Shown here: in pieces, positions 34,242 to 45,940 of the stretch
Numbering within the stretch: the stretch's first letter is position 1
Layout: each line of letters opens with the position of its first letter
Origin: Zygnema cylindricum
Lineage: Eukaryota > Streptophyta > Zygnematophyceae > Zygnematales > Zygnemataceae
DNA: 64,000 nt
Direction: 5' to 3'
Assembly (NCBI GenBank): GCA_037447655.1
Contig: JBBHKE010002283.1
Coordinates: forward strand, 36,747 to 100,746
Position numbers and translations under genes: made by a program
The notes under the pieces: generated by a model
Told to the model about the DNA's origin: nothing
Seen by the model: only the letters and a program-made list of their open reading frames with translations
The model's database searches: none

Positions 34242-35530
34242 TGCCACACAGAATTCGCAGGTCCAAAGGAAGCTAATCTAGATAGTGCCGACTCCAAGTT
34301 AATATAAACCCAAATGATTGACCCCTTGACAATCAGAACCCCATTACAGCTTCACCCCTTTGAAATAAGACTTTCTGTGTGCTCAGTTTCACTACAGAAT
34401 GCAAAGTTAGAATATGAGTTTAGGATAACATTCCCCACTTTGACTTTCCCTTAGAAATGAAGCCACCCAGGCAGGCAAAAACTTTGACCGACTACACCTT
34501 TGTGTAGCGTGGAATCCCTTGAGTCCGCAGCAACAAGAATCACTTAATTTGGTTAACTGAATTGATAGTTATGGCTGGCCAAAGTTTGCCATTTATACAA
34601 GGTGCTCTCTGGGAGAGTCAGCTACCTACCCGAAATATTCTAAGTCCTAAACCCCTCTCTAAACCCTCTAGTACTGAGGTACGGACCAATCACATTACTG
34701 TATAGTACATAAAGGTACAAATGTCGGTGTACCTTTTGTACGGACATCGTACGACATGGCTAATAAGTCAACAAATGTCCTATCCGGATTCGCTCTTGTA
34801 TTCTCCGGAATTCCTGCCTCCAAATCTTATCTCTCCACGTGGCGCCAGGTCATGCCGCGTTAGAAAACGGTACCGTACAAGAAAGTACAAGTGCAGGAGT
34901 ACTTTCTGTACGTACATTGTACGATGTCAACATAGTGCGACATTTGTCACTCCTTGATTTGTTATCTGCCGTTCCGGAAATTCTGTAATCCCGTACGATG
35001 TTGCCACGTGTCATTCGGAGTGGCGGCGTCTGCAAACTGCCAAATTTTCCTTTCCGCGATGTCGGCGCTTACCACGGCCGTCCGATTTACATCGTAACTA
35101 AAACGGACCGTCAAAATAAATGTCCGTACTATTTATTTCGTCCGGTGCTAAAAGTACAACTGTTTCTATGCCCTCAATGTCGTAATCCAGTTAAATGGAA
35201 TTCCCTACCTGTAACTATATAAATATCTTTCAAACCCTATATGTACTAGCACTAGCCCTAGACTAAATGGACAAAGCTAACGACTACGGGACGGTTTACC
35301 GACGGTAGGTTCCAGGATCAATTCCTGGGTCCGTCAAATACCATTTTGGTAAACATACCTATATTATCTATTCCTGTCTCTCTGGAGAGCTTAGGCAGCC
35401 ATGGCTCTAGCTCCCTCTCTAGCCTTCAGTGACTACGACAAGTGTAGGGGCTTGGAGAAGGGAGTCAGGGGCAGACTGCCTCTACTCTTTTCTATCTAAT
35501 AAAGACCTAGAAAATACCCAAATATCAACA
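34222..35530 (-). repeat. 5' LTR of family C element
   Basis: It is the same length as its partner, with only scattered differences. In sense orientation the promoter modules (G-box, GTAC pairs, CCAAT, TATA) lead leftward into gag. The primer-binding site GGTTATGGGCCCA is at 34221–34209 on the minus strand. Confidence 0.9.
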
Positions 35531-35535
35531 AATGG

Positions 35536-38500
35536 CAGCGCCAATAGAGGGCCCAAAGGACCCTAGATGGATAATGGATACAGGAGCATCAGCCCATATG
35601 TGCTGGAACAAGGTTATCTTCAAAATTCTGAAATCGACGCCAAAGAAAAATATATTTTTATACTTGTGGAATGAGTGTTCAACCTTGTGCTGTGGGTGAT
35701 ATATCTTTGCTAGTTGATATAGAGGGGAAACAATTGAAAGGACCCTTCACAATGTCTTATTTGTGCCTGACTTTAAGAAAAATATGTTTTCAACTTCCTT
35801 GGTAGAGAGTAAAGGTTTTGAGGTCAATTTGAAAAATGGTTGGCAGGTTGTGAGCAAAAATGGCAAGGTTGTTGTTACATGTACTAGAGATAGTAGCAAA
35901 ATGTACCGCATGGATATGGCTAATACCAAGGAAAATGATTTTCTGTTGTTTTACATTTAGATGAGTTGTGGCATTAAAGATTAGGCCACATAAATTATGA
36001 TAGTTTGAGAAAAATGGTACTTGCTGGCAAAGTAGATGGTGTCTAAATCACAGATCAACCAGTTAAAACGTGTGATGGTTGCGCTTTAGGCAAAATTCAC
36101 AGACTGCCATTTCCTAAAGAGTGAGCATCGGTCAACAAAACTTTTACAACATATTCATTCGGATGTTTTTGGCCTTGAAAAGTACCATCTACCGGGGGGA
36201 TGAAATATATGGTCACCTTCACAGATGATTTTTCCAGGTTTACAAAAGTATACTTCATGAAAGAAAAGAGCGAAGTGTTTGGTCACTTTTAACACTATAA
36301 AGCATGGGTTGAAAAACTCTATAATTTACCAATTTTAGAGTTTAGATCGGACAACGGTGGGGAATATACATCAAATGAATTTGAAATCTTTTTACTTGAT
36401 GAAGGTATAAATCATCTTTTGACTGTTCCGTATTCATTGGAACAAAATGGGGTTTCAGAGAGATTAAATAGAACCCTCGCGGAGAGCTCTAGGTCAATGC
36501 TTGCAGATAAAAATGTGGATCTGAAATTCTGGGTTGAGGCTCTAAATTGTGCAGTTGTATTAAGAATAGGATAGGATCAAGATCGGTGAAGACTACTCCT
36601 TACGAGATCTAGACAGGTAGAAAACCAGATGTTAGTCATTTTAAAGTCTTTCGCAGTAAATTCTTTATCGCGGATACATCTAATGATAGATGGAAAATGG
36701 AACCGAAAGGATTACCGCGTATTTTGTTAGGATATGATGATCACTCAAAAAGTTATCGAGTCTTTGTGTTTCAAAGGCAGAAAATAGTTGTAGCAAGGAA
36801 CATCATTGTCAACGATGAACAAGATTCGATAGATTTATTTGAAATGAAAATGCAGCAAAAGCTGCAAAAAGTATAGGAATATGTCGTTCTAGATTACATT
36901 CATGATATTGTCCCGCAGATGCTAAATTCTGCGGTTCTAACTCTAGCTTCGGAAATTCTCCGAGTTCCTCAACGAGTTCAATTCCAACCTGACCAACAGC
37001 GGACATTGCATACAAATCGCAACCAGCACAATCATCGCAATGCGCGGGATCCGACGATCTCAGCTTCAAAATTTCCGGTGGGAATCAGTTCCAGCAGCTG
37101 ACTGCAAGCAAGCTCTCACTTTGCATACTCTGGAGCCTCAGGGGAGCCTCTTACCATCCGGGAGGCCTTCTCAACACTAGAGCGAAATCGCTGGATCGCG
37201 GAAGCAAAGAACGTAATGAAGTCGATAATAGAGGCTCAGACATAGGAGCTTGTGGACCTTCCTTCGGACAAAAAAGCGATCGGCAGGAAATGGGTATTCA
37301 AGGTGAAGTTAAATCCCGATAATACCATTGAACGATATAATGCTAGACTTGTAGTAAAGGGGTATAATCAAAAGGAAGTAATTGATTTTGAAGAAATATT
37401 TTCTCCGGTTGTAAGATTTCTAACACGTAGGATTTTCCTCTCATTAGCTGGTATAAAAGATATGGAAATACATCAGATGGATGTAAAGACACCCTTTTTC
37501 CATTGAGAACTAGAGGAGACCATTTACATCCAGCAGCCCGGAAAAGAGCACTTAGTATGCAAATTGTTAAAATCTTTACACGGCCTAAAACAGGCCCCTA
37601 GGCAATGGAATCTGAAGCTTGATGAATTCTTAACTTGCCTAAGATTTCAAAGGATAAGTTTTGATAACTCTATCTACGTTCTAAAGGGTGAAGACGGGAT
37701 AGTGTATATAGCGGTGTATGTAGATGATTTACTGTTAATTAGCAAATCAATGGCTGAAATAAACAAAATCAAAACTGCCTTAAATTCACAGTTCGAAATG
37801 AAAGACCTCGGTGAGGCAAAATATATTTTGGGTATCCAGATAGAGAGGGATAGAAATAAGAGATTAATAAAATTGTCCCAAAAGGAGGCTATTGGAAACA
37901 TGTTAGATGAGTATGGAATGCAGGGGCAAAATGATGTTTAACTATAATGGAGTTTTGGCAGAAGTTAGAGGGAGAAGAGACCAAACCAGGTGTCATTACA
38001 TGTGAATATTCAAAGTTAGGGGAGGAAGATGTTATGACGCTAGAATCTTACAAACAGATAGTGGGAAGCTTGATATATTTCATGAACTGTACCCGTCCAG
38101 ATATTGTTGCAGCAATTGGGGTACTGAGCAGAAGTCTAGAAAATCGAAGATAGTCTGACCATGATGGAGCAAAGAGCGTCTTAAGATATATGGGAGGAAC
38201 CAAAGACCTTAAGCTCACACTAGGAGGAGGAAAAGTGAAGCTACAAACATTGAGTGATGCAAGCTATGGCGACATGCCAAGCCGTAAACCCACCACGGGA
38301 TACTTTCTACAATTTGGGAACGGGACTTGCTGCTGGAGCATCAAATTTCAAAAGGTCACGGCACAATCAATGATAGGGTCTGAATATATGGCAGCAAGTT
38401 CGGCCCTCAAGAAACTCTTATGGGTATAATCCATGTTGCAAGAATTGGGATACACGCAGGTTGGTCCATATGTGATCTGTTGTGATAACCAGGCTACCAT

Positions 38501-38704
38501 TACCATTGCCTCTAACCCGAGTCATCACTTCAAGAGTAAACATTTGGATGTAAGATTACACTTTGTAAGAGAAAATTGTTCTCTAGGGTGATTAAATTAT
38601 TCTATCTGCCAAATGCAAAAATAATTGCTGATATGCTTACTAAAGCTCTTCCTGCTCCTAAGCTGAAGTATTGTAAGGATATAGTGGGATTGAGTGAATA
38701 GCAG
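35536..38704 (+). pseudogene. Family D pol (protease, integrase, RT, RNase H), decayed
   Basis: Order of readable blocks: protease WIMDTGASAHMCWNK (about 35572), pre-integrase CDGCALGKIHRLPFP (about 36070), integrase FRSDNGGEY (about 36344) and EQNGVSERLNRTL (about 36440). RT runs from GRKWVFKVKLNPDNTIERY (about 37280) through LHGLKQAPRQWN and YVDDLLLIS (about 37719), followed by MKDLGEAKYILGIQIERD. RNase H has SDASYGDMPS (about 38255), MIGSEYMA and CDNQAT (about 38483). The end reads ADMLTKALPAPKLKYC. Frames change and stops occur throughout, so it is inactive. It follows the protease–integrase–RT–RNase H order that defines copia. Confidence 0.82.
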
Positions 38705-38904
38705 AGTTGTTGCACTGCGATATTGCCATACTGCGCTAGTCTTAAGTCAGGGTGAAGTGGGACTAGGTGACTAGCTCATTTGCTGCGCTGCTATGCAGCC
38801 ATGCTCCGCAGCTATGCTACCATGCAGTGATAGTGTGACATCGCAGTTGCGCGGCTCTGACATCGCAGCTGCGTTGATACACTGAGTCTAAAGCTTTATG
38901 GGAG
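38705..38904 (+). repeat. Family D 3' untranslated spacer with GCAGCTATGC-type repeats
   Basis: It lies between the pol stop and the 3' LTR. GCTGCGCTGC, ATGCAGCCATGC and CGCAGCTATGC recur. This resembles the motif expanded at 17098–17275. Confidence 0.5.
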
Positions 38905-39297
38905 TGTTGATTTTGGAAAGCTTAAAGTATCAGTAAATTAGTGTGACAGTGAAAAGATAGTAATCTGCGGCGTAAAGGACACGCGTCGTTATTTGAGTAC
39001 AGTACACGTGTTTTGGAATGTATATCACACTTTGAACGGAACAACGCAGCTGCAACACAGATATGACAACGCAGCTACGACTCACACAGGTCAACGCAGG
39101 TGCGACGCATAAAGGACAGCGCAGCTGCGACGCATAAATGACAACGCAACTGCGATGCAGAAAGTACAAACGCAACTGCGATGATTTTCGATATGATATG
39201 TACAGACAACGCAACTGAGGTCAATATGGATATAATCTGGTACAATAAAGGACAACGCAACAGCGGAGGATTTGAATGTGTTTTGGTACAGGACACC
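38905..39297 (+). repeat. 3' LTR of family D, first part
   Basis: It starts TGTTGATTTTGGAAAGC and carries tandem ACAACGCAGCTGCGACGCA units (39048–39180), more regular than in the 5' LTR. It is cut at 39297 by element A1; the continuation is at 58667. Confidence 0.85.
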
Positions 39298-40117
39298 TGT
39301 AGAAATTATTGGTCCATTTAAAGTATTTTCTAGGTCTATATAGAAATATAGAAAGAAGCCGAGGCAGTCAACCTCTAACTTTTCTCTCCAACTCTCAAAC
39401 TTATCGCAGTCACTGAGAAATTGGAGAGGGAGATAGAACCATGGCTACCTAGGCTATCCAGAGGTTTACGAGAAATATATATTAGTCAGGGGTTTATTTA
39501 CTCTAAGGTATGTGCCGGCCACAGGATTTGATCTTGGTACCTACCGGACCGCAGACAACCGGTAGCCAGTAGCCTTAGCCGTTAAGTCTTTAACTAGTGT
39601 TACGTACTATATGGTTTGATATTTAATTAAACATTATTAGGTAAGATAATTCAATTAACTGTAAGTGTTTACGCAATACATAGATCTAGTAATGTAAAAG
39701 TACGGATTACGGTACAGATAAGAAACGAATACCGCACAGTTATTTCTTTAGCGAAACAAATACCGCGAATGTATTTATTACGGCTATGATTTAATATGAA
39801 TGTTATCCGATTGTCAGAATTAACGTCGAGATCGCGAAGGAAATTTCGGCGGTTTGTGGTCATCGCCACATCGGATAACACGTGGCGGAATTACATTGGA
39901 TCGCGGCATCTCCAAGGATTAACGAAACGAATCCGAACATACCACGTGTTGACATTTAGGCCATGTTGTACAGTGTCCATACAGAAAGTACATCGGCAGC
40001 TGTACTTTTATGTATGGAACTGTAATCTTATTGGCTCCAAACATCAGTAGATAGAATGTGTGAGAGAGATAGGACTTAGAAAAATTAAGAGATAGGACCC
40101 TGTCTCCCAAAGAGCTT
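39298..40117 (+). repeat. 5' LTR of A1, first part
   Basis: It runs to CCAAAGAGCTT, just before the TATA region, where A2 inserted. The second part, with TATAAAAGG and the leader hairpins, resumes at 53006. Confidence 0.85.
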
Positions 40118-40561
40118 TGAAACTCAGAAACCTCCATAAGTCCTCAGAGTGGACAGCTTCCACGAAGCCTCTAGGATAATCCTGACCCTTTGTGTTTAAG
40201 CAAAAATAACTGCCACCATGGCAAACAAAAACTCTGACCACCTTCACCCCTCTGAAAGCAAGACTCCCCTGAGTCGATAGCAAAAAGAATCTCTGAATTT
40301 GCTCCCTTGAGCAGTAAGTTATGGAGGGTCAAAGTTGTCATTTTGTACAGAAGCTCTCTGGGAGAGAGGGTCCTATCTTCTAATTTTTCTAAGTCCTATC
40401 TCTCTCACAGACTCTATCTACTGATGTACGGAACCAATCAGAATACAGTTCCGTATGCAAAAGTACAGCTGCCGGTGTACTTTATGTACGGACATTGTAC
40501 GACATGGCCTAAATGTCCACACGTGGAATATCCGGATTCGCTCTTTTAATCCCCGGAGGTG
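40118..40561 (-). repeat. 3' LTR of A2, first part
   Basis: It is the R/U5 and promoter half, including hairpins and TATA. It stops at the family B insertion (AGGTG, 40557–40561). Confidence 0.85.
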
Positions 40562-41614
40562 TGTTGAAATAAGTAGTTTTTTAGTATATTTTCTAGGTCT
40601 AAATTAATTAGCAGAAAACATGCAAAGAAAATGTAGGCAGCCTGCCTCCATCTCTTCTCTCTCTCGCCCCCATACTTGTTGTAGTCACTGAAGGAGAGAG
40701 AGAGAGCAATGGAGCCATGGCTGCCTCAACTCCATAGGAAGGACTAAAGAGTGACTTAAGGCACTCTCAACAAAATGTTGAGTCCGGCAGGACTCGAACC
40801 CCCGACGGGCAGAGCGCGGCGTAGCCGTTAGCTCTAACCTGTCTGTCGTAGAAGTCCGTTAAGAGATATAGGGTTTCATTAATATTTAAACTATTGTGTT
40901 GTACTAGATTCATTTAACTCAAACTCTTTACGCCACGCATGGATACAATTCTACAAAGTACGAAGTATTGTACTCGTTTGAAATGGATATCGCGCATTTT
41001 GTTTCAACAACGAAACAAATATCGCGCAAGTATTTATTACGGCCGAGATTGAAGTTCGCGTCAAATCTAACGGCGCACATCATCGCCGAAATCCCGGAAT
41101 GGTCATTTTGGCATTTAGTGACGTGTCATGACCTGGCGCCACGTGGGAAGACATCATTCGGTCGCGGGAATTCCGAGGAACGTACGGACGAGTGGAAAGT
41201 GGACACGCGTCCACTTAATGGCCTTGTCGTACAAAGGCCGTACAGAAAGTACATCAGTAGTAGTACTTTCTAGTACTATATAGTTTTGTGATTGGTTCGT
41301 ACTGGCAGTAGATAGGAGCTATGAGAGGGAATTAGGAAAAACTAGGACTTAGGAAAATTTAGGTAGATAGTCCTCTCTCTCTCTCAGAGTTTGTATAAAT
41401 TGGCATCTTTGCCACCCTATAACTTATCGGCTGGTTGGCCGTTTTCAGTGATTCTTTTTGCTACGGACTTAGGGGAGTCCACGCTGCACAGGGGTGCAGT
41501 CAAATTGTCAGTTTGCCTTCTAGGGCAGGAGTGGTCGTGGCTTAAAGTGGGTTAGTTAAACACTATGTAGAGGCTTCCAGTATTTTGTAGTCCAATGGAG
41601 GACACAGAATTGCA
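40562..41614 (+). repeat. 5' LTR of family B
   Basis: It runs TGTTGAAATAAG to ACAGAATTGCA. Antisense, GGTTCGAGTCC at 40790–40800 (minus strand) is a perfect Pol III B-box. The G-box CACGTGG lies near 41140, TATAAAT at 41394, and hairpins at 41401–41414, 41465–41480 and 41484–41499. The gag ATG is at 41595. Confidence 0.9.
40784..40860 (-). other. Antisense tRNA-like sequence with perfect B-box in LTR B
   Basis: On the minus strand TAGAGCTAACGG resembles an A-box and GGTTCGAGTCC matches the B-box consensus exactly; about 30 nt separate them, as in tRNA genes. A complete cloverleaf with acceptor stem could not be drawn, so it is tRNA-derived or tRNA-like rather than a tRNA gene. The 3' LTR has the same sequence (46168–46178 for the B-box). 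Confidence 0.6.
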
Positions 41615-43655
41615 CGTTATGGGCCCACCCTCTAGGGTGCCCACCTTCAATGGATATTGGTTCATCTATTGGGAAGCCATGATGATGGGAGCTTTGTGTG
41701 AAAAACGATACAAGGGTATCGTCAGTGGACAAGTGAAACGTCCACCTTCGGGAACTCCACCAGGATTTGGGGGAGTAAGGTTTTATGCAACAACGGCTGC
41801 CTCAGCGGAGGAGGCAGATGATGGGGACAGCAGTGTTTCCGAAAAGGAAAAAGGGAAGGAGACACCCCTCACTCCTATTGCCACAGTATCAGGAGCGGCG
41901 ACCGTGAAGACCGTGGAGAACGATACTCAAATGTGGGAGGATGTAAACATGGCAGCCAAGAACTTCATTCTGAGGCACCTCACTCAAGGTTTGGCCACTC
42001 CTCATCTTCACATTTACAAGGCGGAGGAGTTGTGGATTTATAGAGCTGGAACTATTCAGGAGCTCCAGTTGGCTGAGCAAAAGCTATTGAGTTACACTTA
42101 CAAAGGAGGAAAGATGTTAGATTACTGTAATGATCTTTCTTGTTTGTATATGGAAATGGAAAGTGGCGGGTGGACAAGTACAATGAAAATGAAAGTTAAC
42201 ACCCTTATCATGAAATTACCAGATGAGTTTGAAAACATAGTGTACCGAGTACAGGGAATGCCTGATAGTTCATGGAAATGGAACACAGTAGTCAGGATGA
42301 TACTTGTGCAAGAAAACACAATGGAGATTAGGAGAGGAGGAAAGAGCATTCAAGCTCTAGCAGCAGGAGGGGACCGATGGGGGAAGGACCCGAAGAAACC
42401 TTATAGAGGGGAAAGAGATCTTTCTGGGGGACAAAGGCCCCCAAAGGGTCTTTGTCATTATTGCAAAAAGCCGGGACACTTTATCGCAGATTGTGTCAAG
42501 CTATCAGAGCTGAGGCTCCAAGAGAACCGTGGAGGAGGTTCTTCCGGAGGGAAGAAAAAGGCACTTGTGGTTACAAAAGTGTCAGGAGAAATCGAGGATG
42601 AGTCATCTGAGGAGGATGGGGAGCTTCTTCTGGACGAGAGTCTGGAGGAGAAGGAGATCCCTTGGATGCAAAAGTGTGCCCTTGGAGCAATTCGGGAAGC
42701 TCCACAGGAAGGATGGATCATCGACTCAGGTGCATCAATGCATATGTGTCGTAATAAAGAACTCTTCACTAAGCTAAGAAAGATTCCTATTGTAGAGATA
42801 GAGTATGGGGATGGGAGAGTGGTTACTACAGATCTAGTGGGATCAGTAGATCTGAAAGTCTTAGTGGAGGGTAAGACTTCTATACTTACGTTCTCAGATG
42901 TACTTTACATTCCTCAGCTGAGTAAAAATCTTGTCTCTACGTCTGTGTTAGATGACAAAGAGTTTGATACTTTCACCAGAAAGGGAGTCTTTACAGCTAA
43001 GTATGGGAATGAAGTTTACTTCACAGCAGATAAGGGTAGCCAAGGAATGTTTAGGCTTAACCTGAGTAATGAAAAGAAGAATGCTTATTATGTTGGTGTT
43101 CCTAAGGTGATGATTTGGCATAAGCGGTTGGGGCATATGCATTTTGATAGGTTGAGGGAAATGAAAAAGCTTGGGGTAGTAGATGGCATTCAGTTTGAGG
43201 ATAATGAAATGATGGATGATTGTAGTGGTTCTGCTCAAGGTAAGGCTCACAGACTTCCCTTTCCTAAAGCCGCCACATATAGAGGTGAGAAAGTGTTAGA
43301 TTTGGTCCACACAGATATTTGGGGACCTGCAAAAGTACCTTCGGTTGGAGGAAAGAGGTTTATGATGACAATAACTGATGACTGGTCTAGATACTCTAGA
43401 GTCTACTTTCTGAAAACAAAGTCCGAAGCATCAACTTACTTCAAAGAATATAAAGCTTGGAGTGAGAAGTTGCATGAAACCCCCATTAAGAGGATAAGGA
43501 GTGATAATGGGGGGGAATATACCTCTAACGAGTTTGAGGAATATCTGAGAGATGACGGAGTGAAGCACCAGAAAACTGTACCATATAACCCGGAACAAAA
43601 TGGGGTAGCTGAGAGGTTAAATCGAACACTAGGAGATAGTGTGCGCAGTATGTAG
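41595..43655 (+). pseudogene. Family B Gag–protease–integrase, open to a TAG
   Basis: 686 codons are open from the ATG in the LTR (MEDTELHVMGPPSRVPTFNG). The Gag core is followed by a zinc knuckle (C287, C290, H295, C300), an acidic spacer, protease WIIDSGAS (D377), the pre-integrase zinc site H509, H514, C543 with the fourth ligand changed to Ser546, and integrase D574, D637 and E673 (D-D35E). TAG at 43653 ends it where relatives have Leu. The same frame continues with IGKRFWAEAMN, and a second TAG lies at 43848. It would be translated as one polyprotein and cut by its protease. Only point changes separate it from an open frame, so it is young. Confidence 0.85.
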
Positions 43656-44345
43656 GCAGACAAGAAAATAGGAAAGAGATTTTGGGCAGAAGCAATGAAC
43701 TGTGCCAACTACATTAAGAACAGAGTCCTTACCTCAGCTGTAAAGGGAATGACACCTTATGAGAGATGGGTTGGAAGGAAACCAGATATCTCACACGTTA
43801 AAGTATTTGGTAGCCAAGTTTACAGTCTTGACACGGATAGGAAAAACTAGAAACTAGATGCTAAGGGAAAACCTGGACACTTTGTGGGATATGATGAGGA
43901 TGTTAAGGGATATAAAGTCTATGACTTAGCAAAGAAAGATATCATTCTGGTCAAACACTTAGTTGTCATGGATGAAGGGAAGTCATTTGACCCCTTCAAA
44001 TATACAAAGAAAATAAGGATCAGATTTGAGTCCGAAAGTGAGGAGAACTTGGTCGTTCCCGAAAAGGACATGAGTGAAACCGTGATTACAGATTCAAGGG
44101 AGATCGAAGATACAGGAGACTCACCGGAAACCTCACATACTCCTATGGACTTCGAGGAGATAGAAGAAGCGGGACAAGATACGGTTTTTATGGACAGGGG
44201 AGACGATGAGACAGTGAGAAGAAATCCAAGACTTCCATCCATTCCAGCTTCGGAGTTTGAGGGAGGAAGGAGGAGCAGCAAAAGGATACAGGAAAAACAA
44301 GCTGCCCATAAGGTAACTAAGCTATCTCACCCAGATGAGCCTTAG
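43656..44345 (+). pseudogene. Family B integrase C-terminus and linker
   Basis: It continues the gag–integrase frame: NCANYIKNRV, RKPDISHVKVFGSQVYS, a TAG at 43848 where relatives have Trp, then GYDEDVKGYKVYDLAKKDIILVKHLVVMDEGKSFDPFKY and an acidic linker. It closes with TAG at 44343 where relatives have Gln. Both replacements are single-base transitions. Confidence 0.82.
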
Positions 44346-44365
44346 TCTTACTTAGAGGCAGTGAA

Positions 44366-45927
44366 TTGTCAGAGAAAGAAAGATGGATTAGAGCCATAAA
44401 TGATGAGATGGCTTCTATCATGGAAGCAAATACTTGGGAACTAGCGGATTGCCCTCCAGACAGAAAACCTATTGGATGTAAATGGGTATTTAAACTAAAA
44501 CTGAACCCAGATAATACAATTGAAAGGTATAAGGCTCGATTGGTAGCGAAGGGGTTCACCCAAAAAGAGGGGATTGACTATGAGGAGACCTTTGCTCTAG
44601 TTGTTCGGTTCCCATCGGTAAGGATTCTCCTCAGTCTGGCTGCAGCGGAAGACATGGAAATACACCAGATGGACATTAAGACTACTTTTCTTAATGGTGA
44701 GTTAGAGGAAGAAATTTTTATGAGGCAACCCGAGGGGTTTGTGGAAGAAGGAGAAAAAGCAAAGTCTGCAGGCTCATAAAGTCCTTATATGGACTGAAAC
44801 AGGCTCCCCGACAGTGGAATAAGAAACTAGATGAATTTCTCACCGATCTGGGATACATCCGGATCAGCTCTGACCATTCTATCTATATGTTTGAAGATGA
44901 GAATGGTGTCATTTTTATTGCAATTTATGTGGATGATCTGCTTGTGTTAAGTAAGTCTTTGGAGAATATCAATAGGCTAAAGAAAGATCTTAGGGCCAGA
45001 TTTGATATGAAGGATTTAAGGGAGGTAAAATATATTTTGGGGATCCAAATGGAGAGAGATAGGGGGAAGAAGATTATCAGACTTACTCAGAAAGAAGCAA
45101 TAGGTAATATGCTTGAGAAATTCCAGATGGAAAATGCTAACAGTTGTACCACTCCCATGGACTTGAAAAAAGTAAGTGATGGGAGTGTAGAAGGAGGAGT
45201 GATGATCTTAGACGATCAGATGAGTCCAGAGGAGAGAGAGTTCATGAAGTCAATCCCTTATAGACAGGTCGTAGGAAGCTTAATCTATTTTATGAATTGT
45301 ACCAGGCCGGACATAGCGGCGGCAGTTGGAGTACTCAGTAGAAGTCTTAATGATCCTAAGAAGAGGGATTGGGAGGCAGCCAAGAGAGTCATGAGATGTC
45401 TGGTGGGAACTAGAGAGTTATGGTTGCATTTGGGAGGGGAGCACACTAACATCACTACTTGGAGTGATGCCAGTTATGGGGACGCACCTATGAGACGATG
45501 CACTTCTGGGTATGTGTTATATGTTGGGGAAGGTGCTTGCTGTTGGAGCAGTAAGCAACAAAAGGTGGTTGCTCAGTTCACTATGGAGGCTGAGTACATG
45601 GCCTCGTGTTCTGCTGTGAAAGAGTTGATGTGGGTCAAGTCCTTACTGCAAGAACTGGGGTATATGAAAGAGGGAGTGCATGAAGTTTTTTGTGATAATC
45701 AAGCAGCCATAGCAATTGCAGCCAATCCAAAACATCATTTTAAGGCTAAACATATGGACATAAGATTAAGTTTTGTAAGAGAAAAAGTGGAGAATAAAAT
45801 AGTGAATCTTGTATATAGATCTGATGAGGAAATGGTGGCTGACATGATGACAAAACCTGTGCCCTCTCCAAAGTTAAAATATTGTAGGGAAAAATGTGGC
45901 TTAAAAGAAAAATTAAAATTAGACTAG
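44366..45927 (+). pseudogene. Family B reverse transcriptase–RNase H, one internal frameshift
   Basis: The first segment (44366–44779) carries GCKWVFKLKLNPDNTIERYKARLVAKGF and HQMDIKTTFLNGELEEEIFM. A frameshift near 44766 is followed by LIKSLYGLKQAPRQWNKKLDEF and IYVDDLLVLS (catalytic Asp pair at about 44929). RNase H is complete: TTWSDASYGD, CTSGYVLYVG, MEAEYMAS, CDNQAAIAI. It ends KYCREKCGLKEKLKLD, 14 bp before the polypurine tract. It is one polyprotein with the upstream segments. Confidence 0.85.
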
Positions 45928-45940
45928 AAAATAAGGGGAG

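Larger units (their letters stand above)
31026..35530 (-). mobile_element. Family C gag-only LTR retrotransposon, complete ends
   Basis: Two LTRs of equal length (1309 bp; 31026–32334 and 34222–35530) differ at only a small percentage of positions. The element is flanked by AATGG on both sides (31021–31025, 35531–35535). The interior is only 1.9 kb: an intact gag and a short, scrambled remnant of RNase H next to the polypurine tract (CTCCCCTT, 32335). Protease, integrase and RT are deleted. It must have moved with enzymes from another element. Confidence 0.92.

Noticed and set aside
40784-40860. A true tRNA gene
   Set aside because: The B-box and T-arm are good, but no acceptor stem and anticodon arm could be paired; it recurs in LTRs, so it is an LTR module.
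30190-44345. Reassigned TAG codon, since many interruptions are TAG
   Set aside because: TAA, TGA and frameshifts occur too, and the host gene at 23155–25399 itself ends with TAG.
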